A stretch of 64,000 nt of DNA from Synechococcus sp. PROS-U-1 (GCF_014279755.1 NZ_CP047951.1:1116001-1180000), one strand, 5' to 3'; counted from the first letter of the stretch, positions 9,668 through 20,556 are shown. A program made the numbers and translations. The notes: generated by a model from the sequence alone, not told the origin.

Positions 9668-11893
9668 ATGTTTTATTTGGTTGTGCAGCGTTATTTTTCG
9701 TTCAGCGGCGGTGGATTTAATACTCATTCTTTCCTGGCGGGAATGATTTCTGGATCTCTCGATGCTCTCGAAAATGCTGGAAGAATAAGAGATGTGGGCC
9801 TGTTGACACATGCTGTGAGTGGCTTTTCGGCGAACTCGGGAGGTTCATGGTTTTTGTCCCAGCTTTCTTACTCGCAGCCATTCTTGAAGCAGTTTGAAGC
9901 CAATCAATTGGCTGATTTGTACAATACAAGGGGGTATAATGGGCAAATTTCTGATATCTACCAGAATATATCTGCTAAGGCCGGTAGTGGGTCTGAGCCT
10001 GAGGTTATCAGTGATCTTGTTTCAAACTCTGATTCGCCAAGCACTGCGAAGTTGATTCAATCTTGGTTATCAATGCTTGGCGATTCGGGATTTGATTGGC
10101 GTGCATTTAATCAGCAGATTACCTTTAAGCCCTTCTCGATGACATCTTTGATGTCTTCGACGCAGTTTGATGCTGATCGTCTGTCTTGGTCGTCTGGGAA
10201 AGACTTTGTTGTTTCCACATCGCTCCAGGCTGAGCCCGTTGTGCTCGATAGCATCGGCATGTCTGCTAATAAAATCTTCGTCAAGGCTGTATCTGAAGCA
10301 GTTGATTCCACTGCTCAGACAGTTCCGTTGTCCTTGGTGAGTGAAGCAGGCGACATGTCGTCGTCTGCTTCTTATCAGTCGTCTGCTCTTCCCCCTACTG
10401 GTACCAATGCACTGAAATATTCAACAAATGCCTGGTTTGGTGCTCCCAGCCCTAAGCAGATTGATCTTTCTTCCACCCTTGATGCCAGTCAATTATCGGT
10501 TTTGGATGTAGCTACGGCATCATCGTCTGCTGTTGGCCTGTTGGCTGCACCTGCTTCATATGCCGGGATTTTTGGCGCTACACCGGCACGTGTGCTTTCG
10601 CCACTTGTGAATCAGCTGTCGTATGAGTTGAGTGATCTCGCACCACCTGCAACATTTCAGGATGGTGTGATGTTGATGCCGAATGAAGTGCCGACGGGCT
10701 CGTCTCTGAACACTCAGTTCAATTTACTTTCATCTGATCTGACGACACGATTGGCAGATGGAGCTTATGTGGATAATACTTCGGCGGCTTATATGGTTCA
10801 ACATATTCAATCAGAGCAGGCGATTGATCATCCCTTCTACCTCACACTTTTTTCGAACTCAACGGCGTCCCCTGAAAAGGGCATTTCGATGCCTGGTGCT
10901 GGTTCGACTCAGCCGTTCACTGTGACATCCGACGTGGCTGCATTGTTTGGCAACTCAGATGGGAAGGGGGATGACGGTTCTGTTGTGACAAACACCACCA
11001 TGGGCAATCAATTAACCCCATCTCCTCAAGTATTTGCCCTTGATGCATGGAATGGTGTCGATCCGCTTTGGACGTACAACAGCGGCACAATTGATATCGC
11101 TTTGTATCGTCTTTCTGTTGAGACTGTTGATAACAAAGCTTTTGGTGTCAAGGAAGGGCAAGCCGGGACTGTTGATGTTTATGTTTCGAGAAATTCGAGT
11201 TCAGCACCTGCTCCATATCAAACTTCAAATTTGAAAGCGTATGCTCAGAATTATGATGTTTTTCGCAAGGCAGTTAGGACGGGTGGTTTTAACTATCTAT
11301 CTGAGTCGTTTGGTGTTGTGAGCAATCAGATTCAGCCCTATGACGGTGCTTCTACATCGAAACTCCTGAGCGATGCTGCTCCAGTCGATTCAGCAGGTTA
11401 TCGCGCTGTTGAGCGGGTAAGGCGGTTTCGAGATCTACGGCGTCAATCTGGTCGGATTGGATTTCGTGGATCAAAAGCTGACGACATTATTCTGCATCCC
11501 AAATCAAAAGCTGTTGTTCGTGGTGGTGAAGGTTCCGATCTGCATCTCATGAATCATTCTGATCGAAGCTTCTCGGAAAAAAGTAAGATTTCTAAGTCGG
11601 TTATTGTCGACTTTGAGGGAGACGATATGATCCTATTTAGGCGCCGCCAATTTGGTCGCAAGATCACCTTCGAACATGCGACTAACCGCCGTCAGAGGCG
11701 TCGCTTCATGCAGTCCGAAGCTGATTTTGTCTTTTTCGACCGGGGCGCGCAGCAAGGGGCTGATCCCGAGCTTGGCAGCCGGCTTTTTTACAACGCCAAT
11801 GGTTCAAAGCCTGGCTGGGGTGATGAGGGTGGTCTGTTCATCAACTTCCGCAACGGATTTGATCTGACCGTCTCAGATCTGGCGTCGTTCTAG
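9668..11893 (+). CDS. Phospholipase-like (cPLA2/PLB-type) protein with RTX-like C-terminus
   Basis: A 741-residue protein. The N-terminus has a glycine-rich oxyanion motif SFSGGGF (residues 11-17) and ANSGGSWF (55-62), matching the nucleophile elbow GxSGGSW of cytosolic phospholipase A2/phospholipase B lipases with Ser57 as nucleophile. ADGAYVDNTSA near residue 364 fits the catalytic DG(G/A) motif. The last 150 residues contain GGEGSDLHLM and a tail (SRLFYNANGSKPGWG, GLFINF, LTVSDLASF) resembling RTX/serralysin-type C-termini of proteins exported by type I secretion. An in-frame TAG directly before the ATG fixes the earliest start; no clear Shine-Dalgarno. It is more AT-rich than flanking gatA and dnaE, suggesting acquisition. 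Enzymatic activity is inference. Confidence 0.72.
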   Translation: MFYLVVQRYFSFSGGGFNTHSFLAGMISGSLDALENAGRIRDVGLLTHAVSGFSANSGGSWFLSQLSYSQPFLKQFEANQLADLYNTRGYNGQISDIYQNISAKAGSGSEPEVISDLVSNSDSPSTAKLIQSWLSMLGDSGFDWRAFNQQITFKPFSMTSLMSSTQFDADRLSWSSGKDFVVSTSLQAEPVVLDSIGMSANKIFVKAVSEAVDSTAQTVPLSLVSEAGDMSSSASYQSSALPPTGTNALKYSTNAWFGAPSPKQIDLSSTLDASQLSVLDVATASSSAVGLLAAPASYAGIFGATPARVLSPLVNQLSYELSDLAPPATFQDGVMLMPNEVPTGSSLNTQFNLLSSDLTTRLADGAYVDNTSAAYMVQHIQSEQAIDHPFYLTLFSNSTASPEKGISMPGAGSTQPFTVTSDVAALFGNSDGKGDDGSVVTNTTMGNQLTPSPQVFALDAWNGVDPLWTYNSGTIDIALYRLSVETVDNKAFGVKEGQAGTVDVYVSRNSSSAPAPYQTSNLKAYAQNYDVFRKAVRTGGFNYLSESFGVVSNQIQPYDGASTSKLLSDAAPVDSAGYRAVERVRRFRDLRRQSGRIGFRGSKADDIILHPKSKAVVRGGEGSDLHLMNHSDRSFSEKSKISKSVIVDFEGDDMILFRRRQFGRKITFEHATNRRQRRRFMQSEADFVFFDRGAQQGADPELGSRLFYNANGSKPGWGDEGGLFINFRNGFDLTVSDLASF

Positions 11894-11964
11894 GCCTGTC
11901 ACCACAGCTGGTGTGCCAGGGGAGCGGCACCACCAGATCTTGCGTTGGGTCCTAATCTGGTTCC

Positions 11965-14900
11965 ATGGCATTCGTTCCTCTCCACAACCACAGCGACTAC
12001 AGCCTTCTGGACGGGGCGTCGCAGTTGCCGGCCATGGTGGAGAGGGCGAAACAACTGGGAATGCCGGCGATCGCCCTGACCGATCACGGCGTGATGTATG
12101 GCGCCATCGAGTTGCTGAAGCTTTGTCAGGGCACGGATCTCAAGCCGATCATCGGGAATGAGATGTATGTGATCAACGGCTCCATCGATGACCCGCAACC
12201 CAAGAAAGAGAAGAGATACCACTTGGTGGTGCTGGCCAAAAATGCCACGGGCTACCGCAACCTGGTGAAGCTCACCAGCATCAGCCACCTGAGGGGGATG
12301 CGGGGCCGGGGCATTTTTTCCCGTGCCTGCATCGATAAGGAACTGCTGAAGCAACACAGCGAGGGGTTGATCATCGCCACGGCCTGCCTTGGTGGCGAGA
12401 TTGCCCAAGCGATTTTGCGTGGTCGTCCTGATGTGGCCCGCAAGGTGGCGGCCTGGTATCAGGAGGTTTTCGGTGATGACTATTACCTTGAGATCCAGGA
12501 CCACGGATCTCCGGAAGACCGGATCGTCAACGTCGAAATTGTCAAAATTGCCGAGGAACTCGGCATCCAGATCGTTGCGACCAACGATGCCCATTATTTG
12601 AGCAAACAGGATGTTGAAGCCCACGACGCGCTGCTCTGTGTGCTCACGGGCAAGTTGATCACCGATGAGAAGCGACTGCGCTACACGGGAACCGAATACA
12701 TCAAGACCGAAGAGGAGATGGGGTGTCTCTTCGGTGACCATCTGGAGCCTGAGGTGGTTCAGGAGGCGATCGCCAACACCGTCAAGGTGGCTGAGAAGGT
12801 GGAGCCTTACGACATCCTCGGGCATTACCAGATGCCCCGCTTCCCCATTCCCGAGGGCCATTCCCCTGTTAGCTACCTGAGGGAGGTGACGGAGCAAGGG
12901 CTGCGGGATCGGCTCGAGCTCAGCCCGGATGCCCCCTTGCCCGACGACTACGCCGAGCGCATGGCCCATGAGCTCAAAATCATGGAGCAGATGGGATTCC
13001 CCACCTACTTCCTGGTGGTCTGGGACTACATCCGCTTTGCACGGGACAAGAACATTCCCGTCGGCCCTGGCCGGGGCTCTGCCGCAGGCTCCCTTGTCGC
13101 CTACTGCCTTGGGATCACCAACATCGACCCGATCACCAACTGCCTCCTGTTCGAGCGTTTCCTCAACCCGGAACGCAAGTCGATGCCTGATATCGACACC
13201 GACTTCTGCATTGAACGCCGTGGTGAGGTGATCGACTACGTCACCGAGCGCTACGGCGAAGACAAGGTGGCCCAGATCATCACCTTCAACCGGATGACCT
13301 CCAAGGCGGTTCTGAAGGATGTGGCCCGGGTGCTTGATATTCCCTATGGCGATGCCGACCGTCTGGCGAAACTGATCCCGGTGGTTCGCGGCAAGCCCGC
13401 CAAGCTCAAGGCGATGATCGGTGAGGAATCACCCAATCCCGAGTTCCGCGAGAAGTACGAGTCGGATCCAACGGTTAAGCGTTGGGTGGACATGGCGATG
13501 CGGATTGAGGGCACCAATAAAACCTTTGGTGTGCATGCAGCCGGGGTGGTCATTGCCGCTGACCCTCTGGATCAGCTTGTGCCTTTGCAGCGCAACAACG
13601 ATGGTCAGGTGATCACGCAGTACTTCATGGAAGACGTGGAATCCATGGGTCTGTTGAAGATGGATTTCCTGGGGTTGAAGAACCTCACGATGATCGAAAA
13701 GACGCTCGAGCTGGTGGAGGTCATCAGTGGAACCCGCGTCGATCCCGACAAGCTCCCGCCGGAGGATGAAGAGACCTTTGCTCTTCTCGCGCGGGGTGAC
13801 CTTGAGGGGATCTTCCAGCTGGAATCCAGTGGCATGCGGCAGATCGTGCGCGATCTCAAGCCGTCTTCTCTGGAAGACATTTCCTCAATCCTCGCTCTCT
13901 ACAGACCGGGCCCCCTCGATGCTGGATTGATTCCCAAATTCATCAACCGCAAGCACGGGCGGGAGGCGATTGATTTCGCCCACGCGATCTTGGAGCCGAT
14001 CCTGTCGGAGACCTACGGGATCATGGTGTATCAGGAGCAGATCATGCGTATCGCTCAGGATCTGGCTGGCTATTCCCTGGGTCAGGCCGATCTGCTGAGG
14101 CGGGCGATGGGCAAGAAAAAAGTGTCAGAGATGCAGAAGCATCGCGGCATCTTTGTCCAAGGAGCCGGAGAGCGTGGCGTTGATGAAAAGGTCGCCGACG
14201 AACTGTTCGATCAGATGGTTCTCTTCGCTGAATATTGCTTCAACAAGAGCCATTCCACGGCCTATGGCGCCGTCACCTATCAGACGGCCTATCTGAAGGC
14301 GCACTATCCAGTGGCCTACATGGCGGCCCTGCTCACGGTGAATGCCGGAGCCGCCGACAAGGTGCAGCGCTACATCTCCAATTGCAATGCCATGGGGATT
14401 GAAGTGATGCCCCCGGATGTCAATGCCTCGCTCACTGATTTCACCCCCAACGGCGATCGGATCCTGTTCGGACTCTCCGCCGTTCGCAACCTTGGTGATG
14501 GTGCGATTCGTCAGTTAATCGCCGCTCGCGACAGCGATGGGCCTTTCCGCTCCTTGGCCGATCTGTGTGATCGGATCCCGTCCTCGGTGCTCAACCGCCG
14601 CGGTCTGGAATCGTTGATTCACTGCGGAGCCCTGGATGCCATGGATCCGCAGGCCAATCGTGCCCAACTGATGGCCGATCTGGATCTGCTCCTTGACTGG
14701 GCCTCCTCACGGGCCAAGGATCGTGATAGCGGCCAGGGCAATCTCTTCGATCTGATGGCCCCAGCCTCAGAAGACGATGGGCCGGCGGATCTCAGCCATG
14801 CTCCTAAAGCAGCACCGGTGCCGGATTACCCCCCGACGGAAAAGCTGCGTCTTGAGAAAGACCTGGTGGGGTTCTACCTGTCGGATCATCCGCTCAAACA

Positions 14901-15483
14901 GCTCACCCCCTCTTCGAAGCTGCTGGCTCCGATTGGTCTGGGATCCCTGGAGGAGCAGCCTGACAAAGCGAAGGTGAGCGCCATTGCGATGGTGGCTGAG
15001 ATGCGCCAAGTCACCACCCGCAAGGGGGACCGAATGGCGATTCTTCAGCTCGAGGATCTCACTGGAAGTTGCGAAGCCGTGGTCTTCCCCAAGAGCTATG
15101 CCCGCCTTGCCGATCACCTGATGGCTGAAGCACGCTTGCTCGTGTGGGCAGGTGTGGATCGGCGTGATGAGCGCGTGCAGCTGATCATTGACGACTGTCG
15201 TGCCATTGATGAGCTCAATTTGCTGCTGGTTCAGCTTCCGTCTGATCAGGCGAGCGACATCGCCATTCAGCACAAACTGCGGGAATGCCTGAACCAGCAT
15301 CGGCCAGAGCGCGATGAGTTGGGCGTCAAAGTGCCTGTGGTCGCCGAGGTGCGCAACGGTGAGACCGTGCGCTACGTGCGACTTGGCTCTCAGTTCTGCG
15401 TGAAAGATGTTGATGCAGCGATCTCGTCACTACGAAACCAAGCCTTTGAAGCCCGCAGCAGCGATCGTCTGGTTCTTTCTTGA
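11965..15483 (+). CDS. dnaE: DNA polymerase III alpha subunit
   Basis: Catalytic subunit of the replicative polymerase. The 1172-residue product begins with a PHP domain ([13 protein letters not shown] near residue 6, [11 protein letters not shown] near 38). The palm carries the metal-binding aspartates in [15 protein letters not shown] (about residue 409) and the third Asp in [10 protein letters not shown] (about 563). A helix-hairpin-helix and a C-terminal OB domain ([17 protein letters not shown], about residue 1015) follow. The protein is intact and of usual length; it stands alone between the phospholipase-like gene and the convergent pam68 gene. Confidence 0.98.
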   Translation: MAFVPLHNHSDYSLLDGASQLPAMVERAKQLGMPAIALTDHGVMYGAIELLKLCQGTDLKPIIGNEMYVINGSIDDPQPKKEKRYHLVVLAKNATGYRNLVKLTSISHLRGMRGRGIFSRACIDKELLKQHSEGLIIATACLGGEIAQAILRGRPDVARKVAAWYQEVFGDDYYLEIQDHGSPEDRIVNVEIVKIAEELGIQIVATNDAHYLSKQDVEAHDALLCVLTGKLITDEKRLRYTGTEYIKTEEEMGCLFGDHLEPEVVQEAIANTVKVAEKVEPYDILGHYQMPRFPIPEGHSPVSYLREVTEQGLRDRLELSPDAPLPDDYAERMAHELKIMEQMGFPTYFLVVWDYIRFARDKNIPVGPGRGSAAGSLVAYCLGITNIDPITNCLLFERFLNPERKSMPDIDTDFCIERRGEVIDYVTERYGEDKVAQIITFNRMTSKAVLKDVARVLDIPYGDADRLAKLIPVVRGKPAKLKAMIGEESPNPEFREKYESDPTVKRWVDMAMRIEGTNKTFGVHAAGVVIAADPLDQLVPLQRNNDGQVITQYFMEDVESMGLLKMDFLGLKNLTMIEKTLELVEVISGTRVDPDKLPPEDEETFALLARGDLEGIFQLESSGMRQIVRDLKPSSLEDISSILALYRPGPLDAGLIPKFINRKHGREAIDFAHAILEPILSETYGIMVYQEQIMRIAQDLAGYSLGQADLLRRAMGKKKVSEMQKHRGIFVQGAGERGVDEKVADELFDQMVLFAEYCFNKSHSTAYGAVTYQTAYLKAHYPVAYMAALLTVNAGAADKVQRYISNCNAMGIEVMPPDVNASLTDFTPNGDRILFGLSAVRNLGDGAIRQLIAARDSDGPFRSLADLCDRIPSSVLNRRGLESLIHCGALDAMDPQANRAQLMADLDLLLDWASSRAKDRDSGQGNLFDLMAPASEDDGPADLSHAPKAAPVPDYPPTEKLRLEKDLVGFYLSDHPLKQLTPSSKLLAPIGLGSLEEQPDKAKVSAIAMVAEMRQVTTRKGDRMAILQLEDLTGSCEAVVFPKSYARLADHLMAEARLLVWAGVDRRDERVQLIIDDCRAIDELNLLLVQLPSDQASDIAIQHKLRECLNQHRPERDELGVKVPVVAEVRNGETVRYVRLGSQFCVKDVDAAISSLRNQAFEARSSDRLVLS

Positions 15484-15485
15484 TC

Positions 15486-15518
15486 CTTGATCAGCTTTTT
15501 CGTGGAGCCCTGATCAAG
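15486..15518. terminator. Inverted repeat between convergent dnaE and pam68 genes
   Basis: A perfect 9-base inverted repeat, CTTGATCAG and CTGATCAAG, separated by 15 bases that include TTTTT. It begins right after the dnaE stop and overlaps the end of the minus-strand pam68 gene. Its place suggests a bidirectional transcription end, but the T-tract is in the loop rather than after the stem, so the call is tentative. Confidence 0.35.
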
Positions 15519-15927
15519 TCTTTGATTGTTTCTGCTGCTGTTTCTGGGCCCGGATCGACTCACGCATCCGTTGAACGTTCGGCCTGAAATTTTCGAACCC
15601 CAGAAGGGACCCAGGCTCGGGATCCCAGCTTGCTGTCAACACACCAACGCTGAGGCCCACCAGCCCGAGAATGAAAAACAAGCCGGAGCCCGTGAGTGTG
15701 AGACCTGGCGGGATATCTGCGATGCCACGGGTGACCACAACGTAGCTGCCGACAAAAACTCCCATCCCTGCGAGGGACGGGAGTCCTGTGAAGACAACGA
15801 CACGTCGAGCCATCCGATCCGCCACATAGCGCGGAATGGCTTCCTGTCTGGGTGTCCCAGAGGCAGGCTTGCTCCCCTTCCCAGCCCCCTTGGGCTCGAA
15901 GGGAAGGGCATTGCGTTGCTCAGCCAT
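15514..15927 (-). CDS. PAM68-like (DUF3464) photosystem II assembly protein
   Basis: A 137-residue membrane protein matching the PAM68 family, which in plants and cyanobacteria helps early photosystem II assembly and chlorophyll insertion into CP47. The N-terminus is hydrophilic (KPASGTPRQEAIPRYVADRM), followed by two hydrophobic helices (about residues 43-66 and 76-98) and the family block SWDPEPGSLLGFENF near residue 101. The tail is rich in Q and K. It lies 12 bases after rpsO on the same strand and probably shares its transcript. Confidence 0.87.
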   Translation of the reverse strand: MAEQRNALPFEPKGAGKGSKPASGTPRQEAIPRYVADRMARRVVVFTGLPSLAGMGVFVGSYVVVTRGIADIPPGLTLTGSGLFFILGLVGLSVGVLTASWDPEPGSLLGFENFRPNVQRMRESIRAQKQQQKQSKT

Positions 15928-15939
15928 GGGGCACTTCGA

Positions 15940-16209
15940 TCAGCCGCGGATGCCCAGTTTGGCGATCGTGTCGGCGTAGCGTTGCTCGCTCTTGCTGCGC
16001 ATGTAGGTCAGCAGACGCTTGCGGCGGCCAATCATCTTGAGCAGCCCCTGACGCGAGGAGTAGTCGTGGATGTTGTTCTGCAGATGGCTGCTGAGACGGT
16101 TGATCCGCTCACTCAGCATGGCGACCTGGACCTCTGCCGAACCGGTGTCGGTGCCGTGGGTCTGGTGGGTGTTGATCAGCTGCTGCTTTTCGGTGGTATC
16201 AAGCGACAT
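15940..16209 (-). CDS. rpsO: 30S ribosomal protein S15
   Basis: The 89-residue product has the standard S15 length and signature: [20 protein letters not shown] (about residues 23-42) and [19 protein letters not shown] (about 51-69). It binds 16S rRNA early in small-subunit assembly. It sits between ruvA (56 bases upstream) and pam68 (12 bases downstream) on the minus strand. Confidence 0.98.
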   Translation of the reverse strand: MSLDTTEKQQLINTHQTHGTDTGSAEVQVAMLSERINRLSSHLQNNIHDYSSRQGLLKMIGRRKRLLTYMRSKSEQRYADTIAKLGIRG

Positions 16210-16265
16210 GCGCGGGGGGCGGCCCTGTCAGTGCAAAGAACCACCTTACCTCTGCATGGGACGGC

Positions 16266-16910
16266 TTATGCCGATTCGCGACTGAGCCATTGGAGGCAGA
16301 TCCGCAGCCAGGCGTCCTGGTCATCTCCGGAAGGCGGTGGGCCGTCTGAACCCTCGGCGATGGCACGGATGGCGCGACGAATTTCGAGGTCCTCATACCC
16401 CAGCATGGCCAGGGTCGCTTCAACCTCGGCCCCGCTTTCTGGCATCTGCTCAGAGCTGATCCCTTCAGCCAGTGATGGAGCTGGATCAACGCCCGCGAAT
16501 GCCGCAATGGAGGCCCTGAGTTCCACGGCAAGGCGCTCGGCTGTCCGTTTGCCGATGCCCTGCGCCTTGCACAAGCGACGCAGATCTCCGCTGCTGATCG
16601 CTTCCACCAGTTCCTGGGGCTTGCATTCCTGCATCAGGGCCAGACCGGCCTGGGGACCAACACCGCTGACGCTGATCAGCAGCCGGAAGAGATCCCGCTC
16701 CTGACGGAGGGGAAAGCCATACAGGCTGCTGCCGTCCTCCCTCTGCACCTGATGGATCCACAGGTTCAGATCGCTGTCAGCAGAGAGGTTCTGCTGATGC
16801 CGCTCCGTCAGGTGCACCTCATAACCGACGCCACTGCAAAGCAGCAGAACGCCGCTACGGTTCCCTTGAGTCCAGCACTCCATCGGTCGTCCTTGCAGCC
16901 AGCCGATCAT
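16266..16910 (-). CDS. ruvA: Holliday junction DNA helicase subunit RuvA
   Basis: RuvA binds four-way junctions as a tetramer and loads the RuvB motor for branch migration. The 214-residue product begins MIGWLQGR with an OB-fold domain, followed by the helix-hairpin-helix motifs ([17 protein letters not shown] and [19 protein letters not shown]) and a C-terminal domain III ([18 protein letters not shown]). An upstream ATG at 17039 is rejected because its extension overlaps the divergent lipoprotein gene and is not family-like. Domains II and III are joined by a variable acidic linker, as usual. Confidence 0.96.
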   Translation of the reverse strand: MIGWLQGRPMECWTQGNRSGVLLLCSGVGYEVHLTERHQQNLSADSDLNLWIHQVQREDGSSLYGFPLRQERDLFRLLISVSGVGPQAGLALMQECKPQELVEAISSGDLRRLCKAQGIGKRTAERLAVELRASIAAFAGVDPAPSLAEGISSEQMPESGAEVEATLAMLGYEDLEIRRAIRAIAEGSDGPPPSGDDQDAWLRICLQWLSRESA

Positions 16911-16932
16911 GGGGAGAGGTTTCAACCGCGTC

Positions 16933-17394
16933 ATGTTGCCGCAGCTGTCATTGCCTGTCTCTGGTTTCAAGCGTGTTGTCCGACGCTTCCTGCAGGCGTT
17001 GTGCGTTCTGTCGATCGTGGTTTCGCTGACGGCCTGCAATGGATCTCAGCCGCCCCGCGCTCTCCTGAATGAAGCGCTGGCCCTGCAGATTCAGCTCACC
17101 CAGTCGGCCATTGCCAGCTCCCTCGACCTCACTCCGATGCCCATCGCCCCCAGCGTCAGCCGTGTGCGGGTCGAGGATCAGGACAGCTTCGCCCTGGGGG
17201 ACGAGCAGGGTCTGAGGATTTCAGGTCGATTCGATTGGCAGCTGCCCGGTGACCGTGTCCAGGTGGACAGCCCGTTTGAGCTGTTTCTGCAACGGGGCTC
17301 CCGCGGTCAGAGCTGGCGCCTGGCCCGGCCCAAGGGCGGATCGGAGGACCGTCAGGCCTGGCTCACCTATCCCTTGGGGCTGGAGAAAGCCTGA
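16933..17394 (+). CDS. Predicted lipoprotein, unknown function
   Basis: A 153-residue protein with an N-terminal signal sequence ending in the lipobox SLTAC (Cys about residue 35), preceded by basic residues and a hydrophobic core, so probably a lipid-anchored envelope protein. The mature part is small, without membrane segments, and ends with a beta-rich region ([20 protein letters not shown] in part). Its frame opens at an ATG at 16909, touching the divergent ruvA start; the ATG at 16933 gives a shorter signal and is preferred. No family was recognised beyond picocyanobacterial hypotheticals. Confidence 0.7.
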   Translation: MLPQLSLPVSGFKRVVRRFLQALCVLSIVVSLTACNGSQPPRALLNEALALQIQLTQSAIASSLDLTPMPIAPSVSRVRVEDQDSFALGDEQGLRISGRFDWQLPGDRVQVDSPFELFLQRGSRGQSWRLARPKGGSEDRQAWLTYPLGLEKA

Positions 17395-17397
17395 GCT

Positions 17398-18288
17398 CTA
17401 ATTTCGGGCCGACAAGCTGATCAGGGTTGCGGACAGCACCAGCATCCCCCCACCCACCTGCCAGGCATTGATCGATTCAGCAAACCAGAGCCAGCCCCAG
17501 CAAGCGGCGAAGACCACTTGCACGTAGTTGATCGACGTGGCTCGGGCGGCGGGCAGACATCGCAATCCTTCGGTCACCCAGATCTGGCCCAGCTGGGTCA
17601 GCACGCCGACCCCCAGGAGCCAAAACCATTCGTTGCCGATGGGCCACACCCCTTGATGCAGCACCCAGGGCAGGGTCAGGGGCACCGAGATCATCGGGAA
17701 ATACAGGATGATCACCAGCGGGTGTTCGGTTTCCGACAGCCGCCGCACACTGACGTAGGCCAGAGCGGTCATCAGGGCACCTGCAATGCCGATCAGTGCA
17801 GGGATCAGCTGTGCAGGTTGTGCTGTCCCCGTGAGCCACTGGGGTTGCACCACCAGCGTGACGCCGATCCAGCCCAGCAGAACTGCTCCACTGATGCGTC
17901 GGCGCAGCGGTTCGCCCAGCAGCAGCAGCGCCGCTACGGCCGTGAACGTGGGGTAGGTGTATTGCAGCACCGTCGCTGAAGCGAGCGGCAGTTGGTCAAT
18001 CGCTTCGAAGAAGCAGAGCAGAGCCAGGCTTCCCAATAACCCACGGGCCACCAGCAGGCCCCGTCGATGGCCCCAGGGGGAGACCCCAGCGAGGCGCAGA
18101 CCCACGGCAGTCAGAACGATGCTGATCAAGGCCCGGCTCAGCACGATTTCCGCCACCGGGAGACGACTGTTCAGTTGCTTAACGCAGACCGTCATCAGGC
18201 TGAAGGCCAGGGAGCTGAGGATTAGGGCCCGGCTACCCCGCACCGATTCCCGGTTCCACCAGGGTTGTGCGTTCTGCGGTTCGGCCAT
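17398..18288 (-). CDS. EamA/DMT-superfamily permease (RhaT-like)
   Basis: A 296-residue integral membrane protein with about ten hydrophobic segments arranged as two EamA repeats; the first contains LSRALISIVL and the end of the repeat LASATVLQYTYPTFTAVAAL, and the second GVLTQLGQIWVTEGL and ARATSINYVQVVFAACWGWL. Such permeases export or import small metabolites; the substrate is unknown. The start is the ATG at 18288; an earlier ATG at 18366 overlaps the divergent dnaG start. The stop lies three bases past the convergent lipoprotein gene. Confidence 0.88.
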   Translation of the reverse strand: MAEPQNAQPWWNRESVRGSRALILSSLAFSLMTVCVKQLNSRLPVAEIVLSRALISIVLTAVGLRLAGVSPWGHRRGLLVARGLLGSLALLCFFEAIDQLPLASATVLQYTYPTFTAVAALLLLGEPLRRRISGAVLLGWIGVTLVVQPQWLTGTAQPAQLIPALIGIAGALMTALAYVSVRRLSETEHPLVIILYFPMISVPLTLPWVLHQGVWPIGNEWFWLLGVGVLTQLGQIWVTEGLRCLPAARATSINYVQVVFAACWGWLWFAESINAWQVGGGMLVLSATLISLSARN

Positions 18289-18341
18289 GGGTGCTCTGAT
18301 GACGGGGTGCACGGAACCCTGCGACTTCGCAGAATGGACCG

Positions 18342-20432
18342 ATGGTGAATGCCCGCCTGCATCCAAGAACGATCGAGGCCGTTAAGGAACGGGCCGACAT
18401 CGTTGATGTGGTGGGCGAGCACGTGGTGCTCAAGAAGAAGGGGCGGGAATTCGTCGGGATCTGCCCGTTCCATGACGACAGCAAACCGTCGATGACGGTG
18501 TCTCCCGCCAAGCAGTTCTACTACTGCTTCTCCTGCGGCGCTGGCGGGAACTCCATCAAGTTCCTGATGGAGTTCCAACGGCAGAGCTTCAGTGATGTGG
18601 TGTTGGATCTGGCGCGGCGCTACCAGCTCCCGATCGAGACGGTGGACGGTCCGCAGCAGGAGCGGTTGCGGCAGCAGCTGTCGCGCAGGGACAAGCTGCA
18701 ACGGGCCCTGGCCCTCGCCGCCGGTTGGTTTCGCAGTCAGTTGCTGGCACCGACGGGCGCAGAGGCCCTGAAATACCTCAGCGAATCCAGAGGTCTCAGC
18801 CCCGCCACGCAGGAGTCATTTCAGATCGGATATGCCCCGGATCAATGGGATGGCCTGCTGAAGCATCTGCAACAGGTGGAGGGGCTGGCTCCCGAGCTTT
18901 TGGAGGCCGCTGGCCTGGTCGTGCCACGCAAGGGCGGCAATGGGTTTTATGACCGCTTTCGCCATCGGGTCATGGTTCCGATCCACGACCGTCAGGGTCG
19001 GGTGATTGGCTTCGGGGGGCGCAGTCTTGATGGCAGCGAGCCGAAGTATCTCAACTCCCCCGAGACCGAGGTCTTTGAAAAGGGAAAGCATCTGTTTGGT
19101 CTCGATAAAGCTTCCAACGCCATCCGCAAGGACGACCGGGCGGTGGTGGTGGAGGGTTATTTCGATGTGATTGCCCTGCATGCCGCTGGCATCACCAACG
19201 CGGTGGCCTCCCTGGGCACGGCCCTGAGCAGTCAGCAGATCACCCAGTTGTGCCGCGTCAGCGACAGCAAGCGGATCGTTCTGAACTTTGATGCCGACGG
19301 CGCTGGCGTCCGTGCGGCCAATCGGGCCATCGGCGAGGTGGAGCAGCTGGCGATGCAGGGCCAGCTGGAGCTTCGAGTGCTTCACCTGCCGTCTGGCAAA
19401 GACCCTGATGAGTTCCTGAAGCAGAACGGGGCCGGTGATTACCGCGCTCTTCTTGATCAGGCCCCCCTCTGGCTCGACTGGCAGATCGAGCAGGTGCTCG
19501 AGGAGCGCGATCTCAGCAAGGCTGATCAGTTCCAGCAGGCCGTGACGGCTCTGGTGGGGCTGCTGGGCAAACTCCCTCAGTCCGCTGTCCGCACCCACTA
19601 CCTCCAACGGGTGGCGGAGCGACTCAGTGGTGGACAGGGGCGCTTGGCGCTCCAGTTGGAGGACGATCTGCGCCAGCAGGTGAAGGGCCAGCGTTGGCAT
19701 GGGCGCTCCAGCCGCCATGAGCAGCCGGGTGAAACCGGGCAACGAGAGCGTTGTGAGGCAGACCTGCTGCGTCTGTATCTCCACTGCCCCCGGCACCGGG
19801 CCACCATTCGCCAGGAGTTGCGCCAACGCGAACTGGAGGATTTCGCCATTCCCCATCACCGCCATCTCTGGGCGGCCATCACGGATCTGGAGGAAACCAA
19901 CCTGGGTGAGGGGCGGATGGAGGCGATCAGCCGATGTGACGACGACGGCGAGGGTCTCGACGTCATGGACCTGCCGCGGTTGCTCACTGATCAGTTGCTG
20001 CTGGAGAGCAGCGCGCTGGTGTCCCGCTTGACTCCCTTGCTGGAGCCCGGTGAATTGCAGCGTGTTGCCCTGGCGGAGCCGCTGGAGCAGCTGCGGGGCA
20101 TTGCTGCCCTGCTGGAGCGGCAGAAAAGCTTGAAGCGCTGCCGGCATCTGCTGGAGGCCTGGGGCGGCCAGCGTCTGCAGACCCTGGAATCCTGCATCGC
20201 TGTGCTGATCGATCAGGACGCCTCGTCAGACCAGAACAACATCGATATGGAGGTACGGATTCAGGCCTTGTTCGATGACCTCAACCGTGATGCTTTGCGC
20301 TATCAGGAGCTCTATTACACGGAGAGAAAACACATCGGCCATCTGGATCAGCAGCGTTGCGCGAGTTACACCGTTGCAGTCGACTCCCCAGTGGTCGATT
20401 CCTCCGGTGATGTGATTCCACCCGCTGCTTGA
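18342..20432 (+). CDS. dnaG: DNA primase
   Basis: Synthesises RNA primers at the replication fork. The 696-residue protein has the N-terminal CHC2 zinc finger (ICPFHDDSKPS and YYCFSCGAGGNSIKF, about residues 40-75), the Toprim catalytic core with the acidic motif VVVEGYFDVIAL (about 268) and NFDADGAG (about 312), and a C-terminal helicase-binding domain from roughly residue 440. Length is slightly above the E. coli protein, as in other cyanobacteria. It is divergent from the DMT permease with a 53-base gap. Confidence 0.98.
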   Translation: MVNARLHPRTIEAVKERADIVDVVGEHVVLKKKGREFVGICPFHDDSKPSMTVSPAKQFYYCFSCGAGGNSIKFLMEFQRQSFSDVVLDLARRYQLPIETVDGPQQERLRQQLSRRDKLQRALALAAGWFRSQLLAPTGAEALKYLSESRGLSPATQESFQIGYAPDQWDGLLKHLQQVEGLAPELLEAAGLVVPRKGGNGFYDRFRHRVMVPIHDRQGRVIGFGGRSLDGSEPKYLNSPETEVFEKGKHLFGLDKASNAIRKDDRAVVVEGYFDVIALHAAGITNAVASLGTALSSQQITQLCRVSDSKRIVLNFDADGAGVRAANRAIGEVEQLAMQGQLELRVLHLPSGKDPDEFLKQNGAGDYRALLDQAPLWLDWQIEQVLEERDLSKADQFQQAVTALVGLLGKLPQSAVRTHYLQRVAERLSGGQGRLALQLEDDLRQQVKGQRWHGRSSRHEQPGETGQRERCEADLLRLYLHCPRHRATIRQELRQRELEDFAIPHHRHLWAAITDLEETNLGEGRMEAISRCDDDGEGLDVMDLPRLLTDQLLLESSALVSRLTPLLEPGELQRVALAEPLEQLRGIAALLERQKSLKRCRHLLEAWGGQRLQTLESCIAVLIDQDASSDQNNIDMEVRIQALFDDLNRDALRYQELYYTERKHIGHLDQQRCASYTVAVDSPVVDSSGDVIPPAA

Positions 20433-20556
20433 GTTGTTGTCTTTGGCCCCTGTCTTTGGATCGTCCGTGTCTGGTTGAATTTCCCTGCTGGCCTCGCCAG
20501 CGTGGAAAAGCCTGTGGCCTTGGTCCACCACAACCAACATCTGTCCCTGAGCTGAG

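Noticed and set aside
16911-17039. N-terminal extension of ruvA to an ATG at 17039
   Set aside because: The extra 43 residues are unlike RuvA, and the region is the start of the divergent lipoprotein gene.
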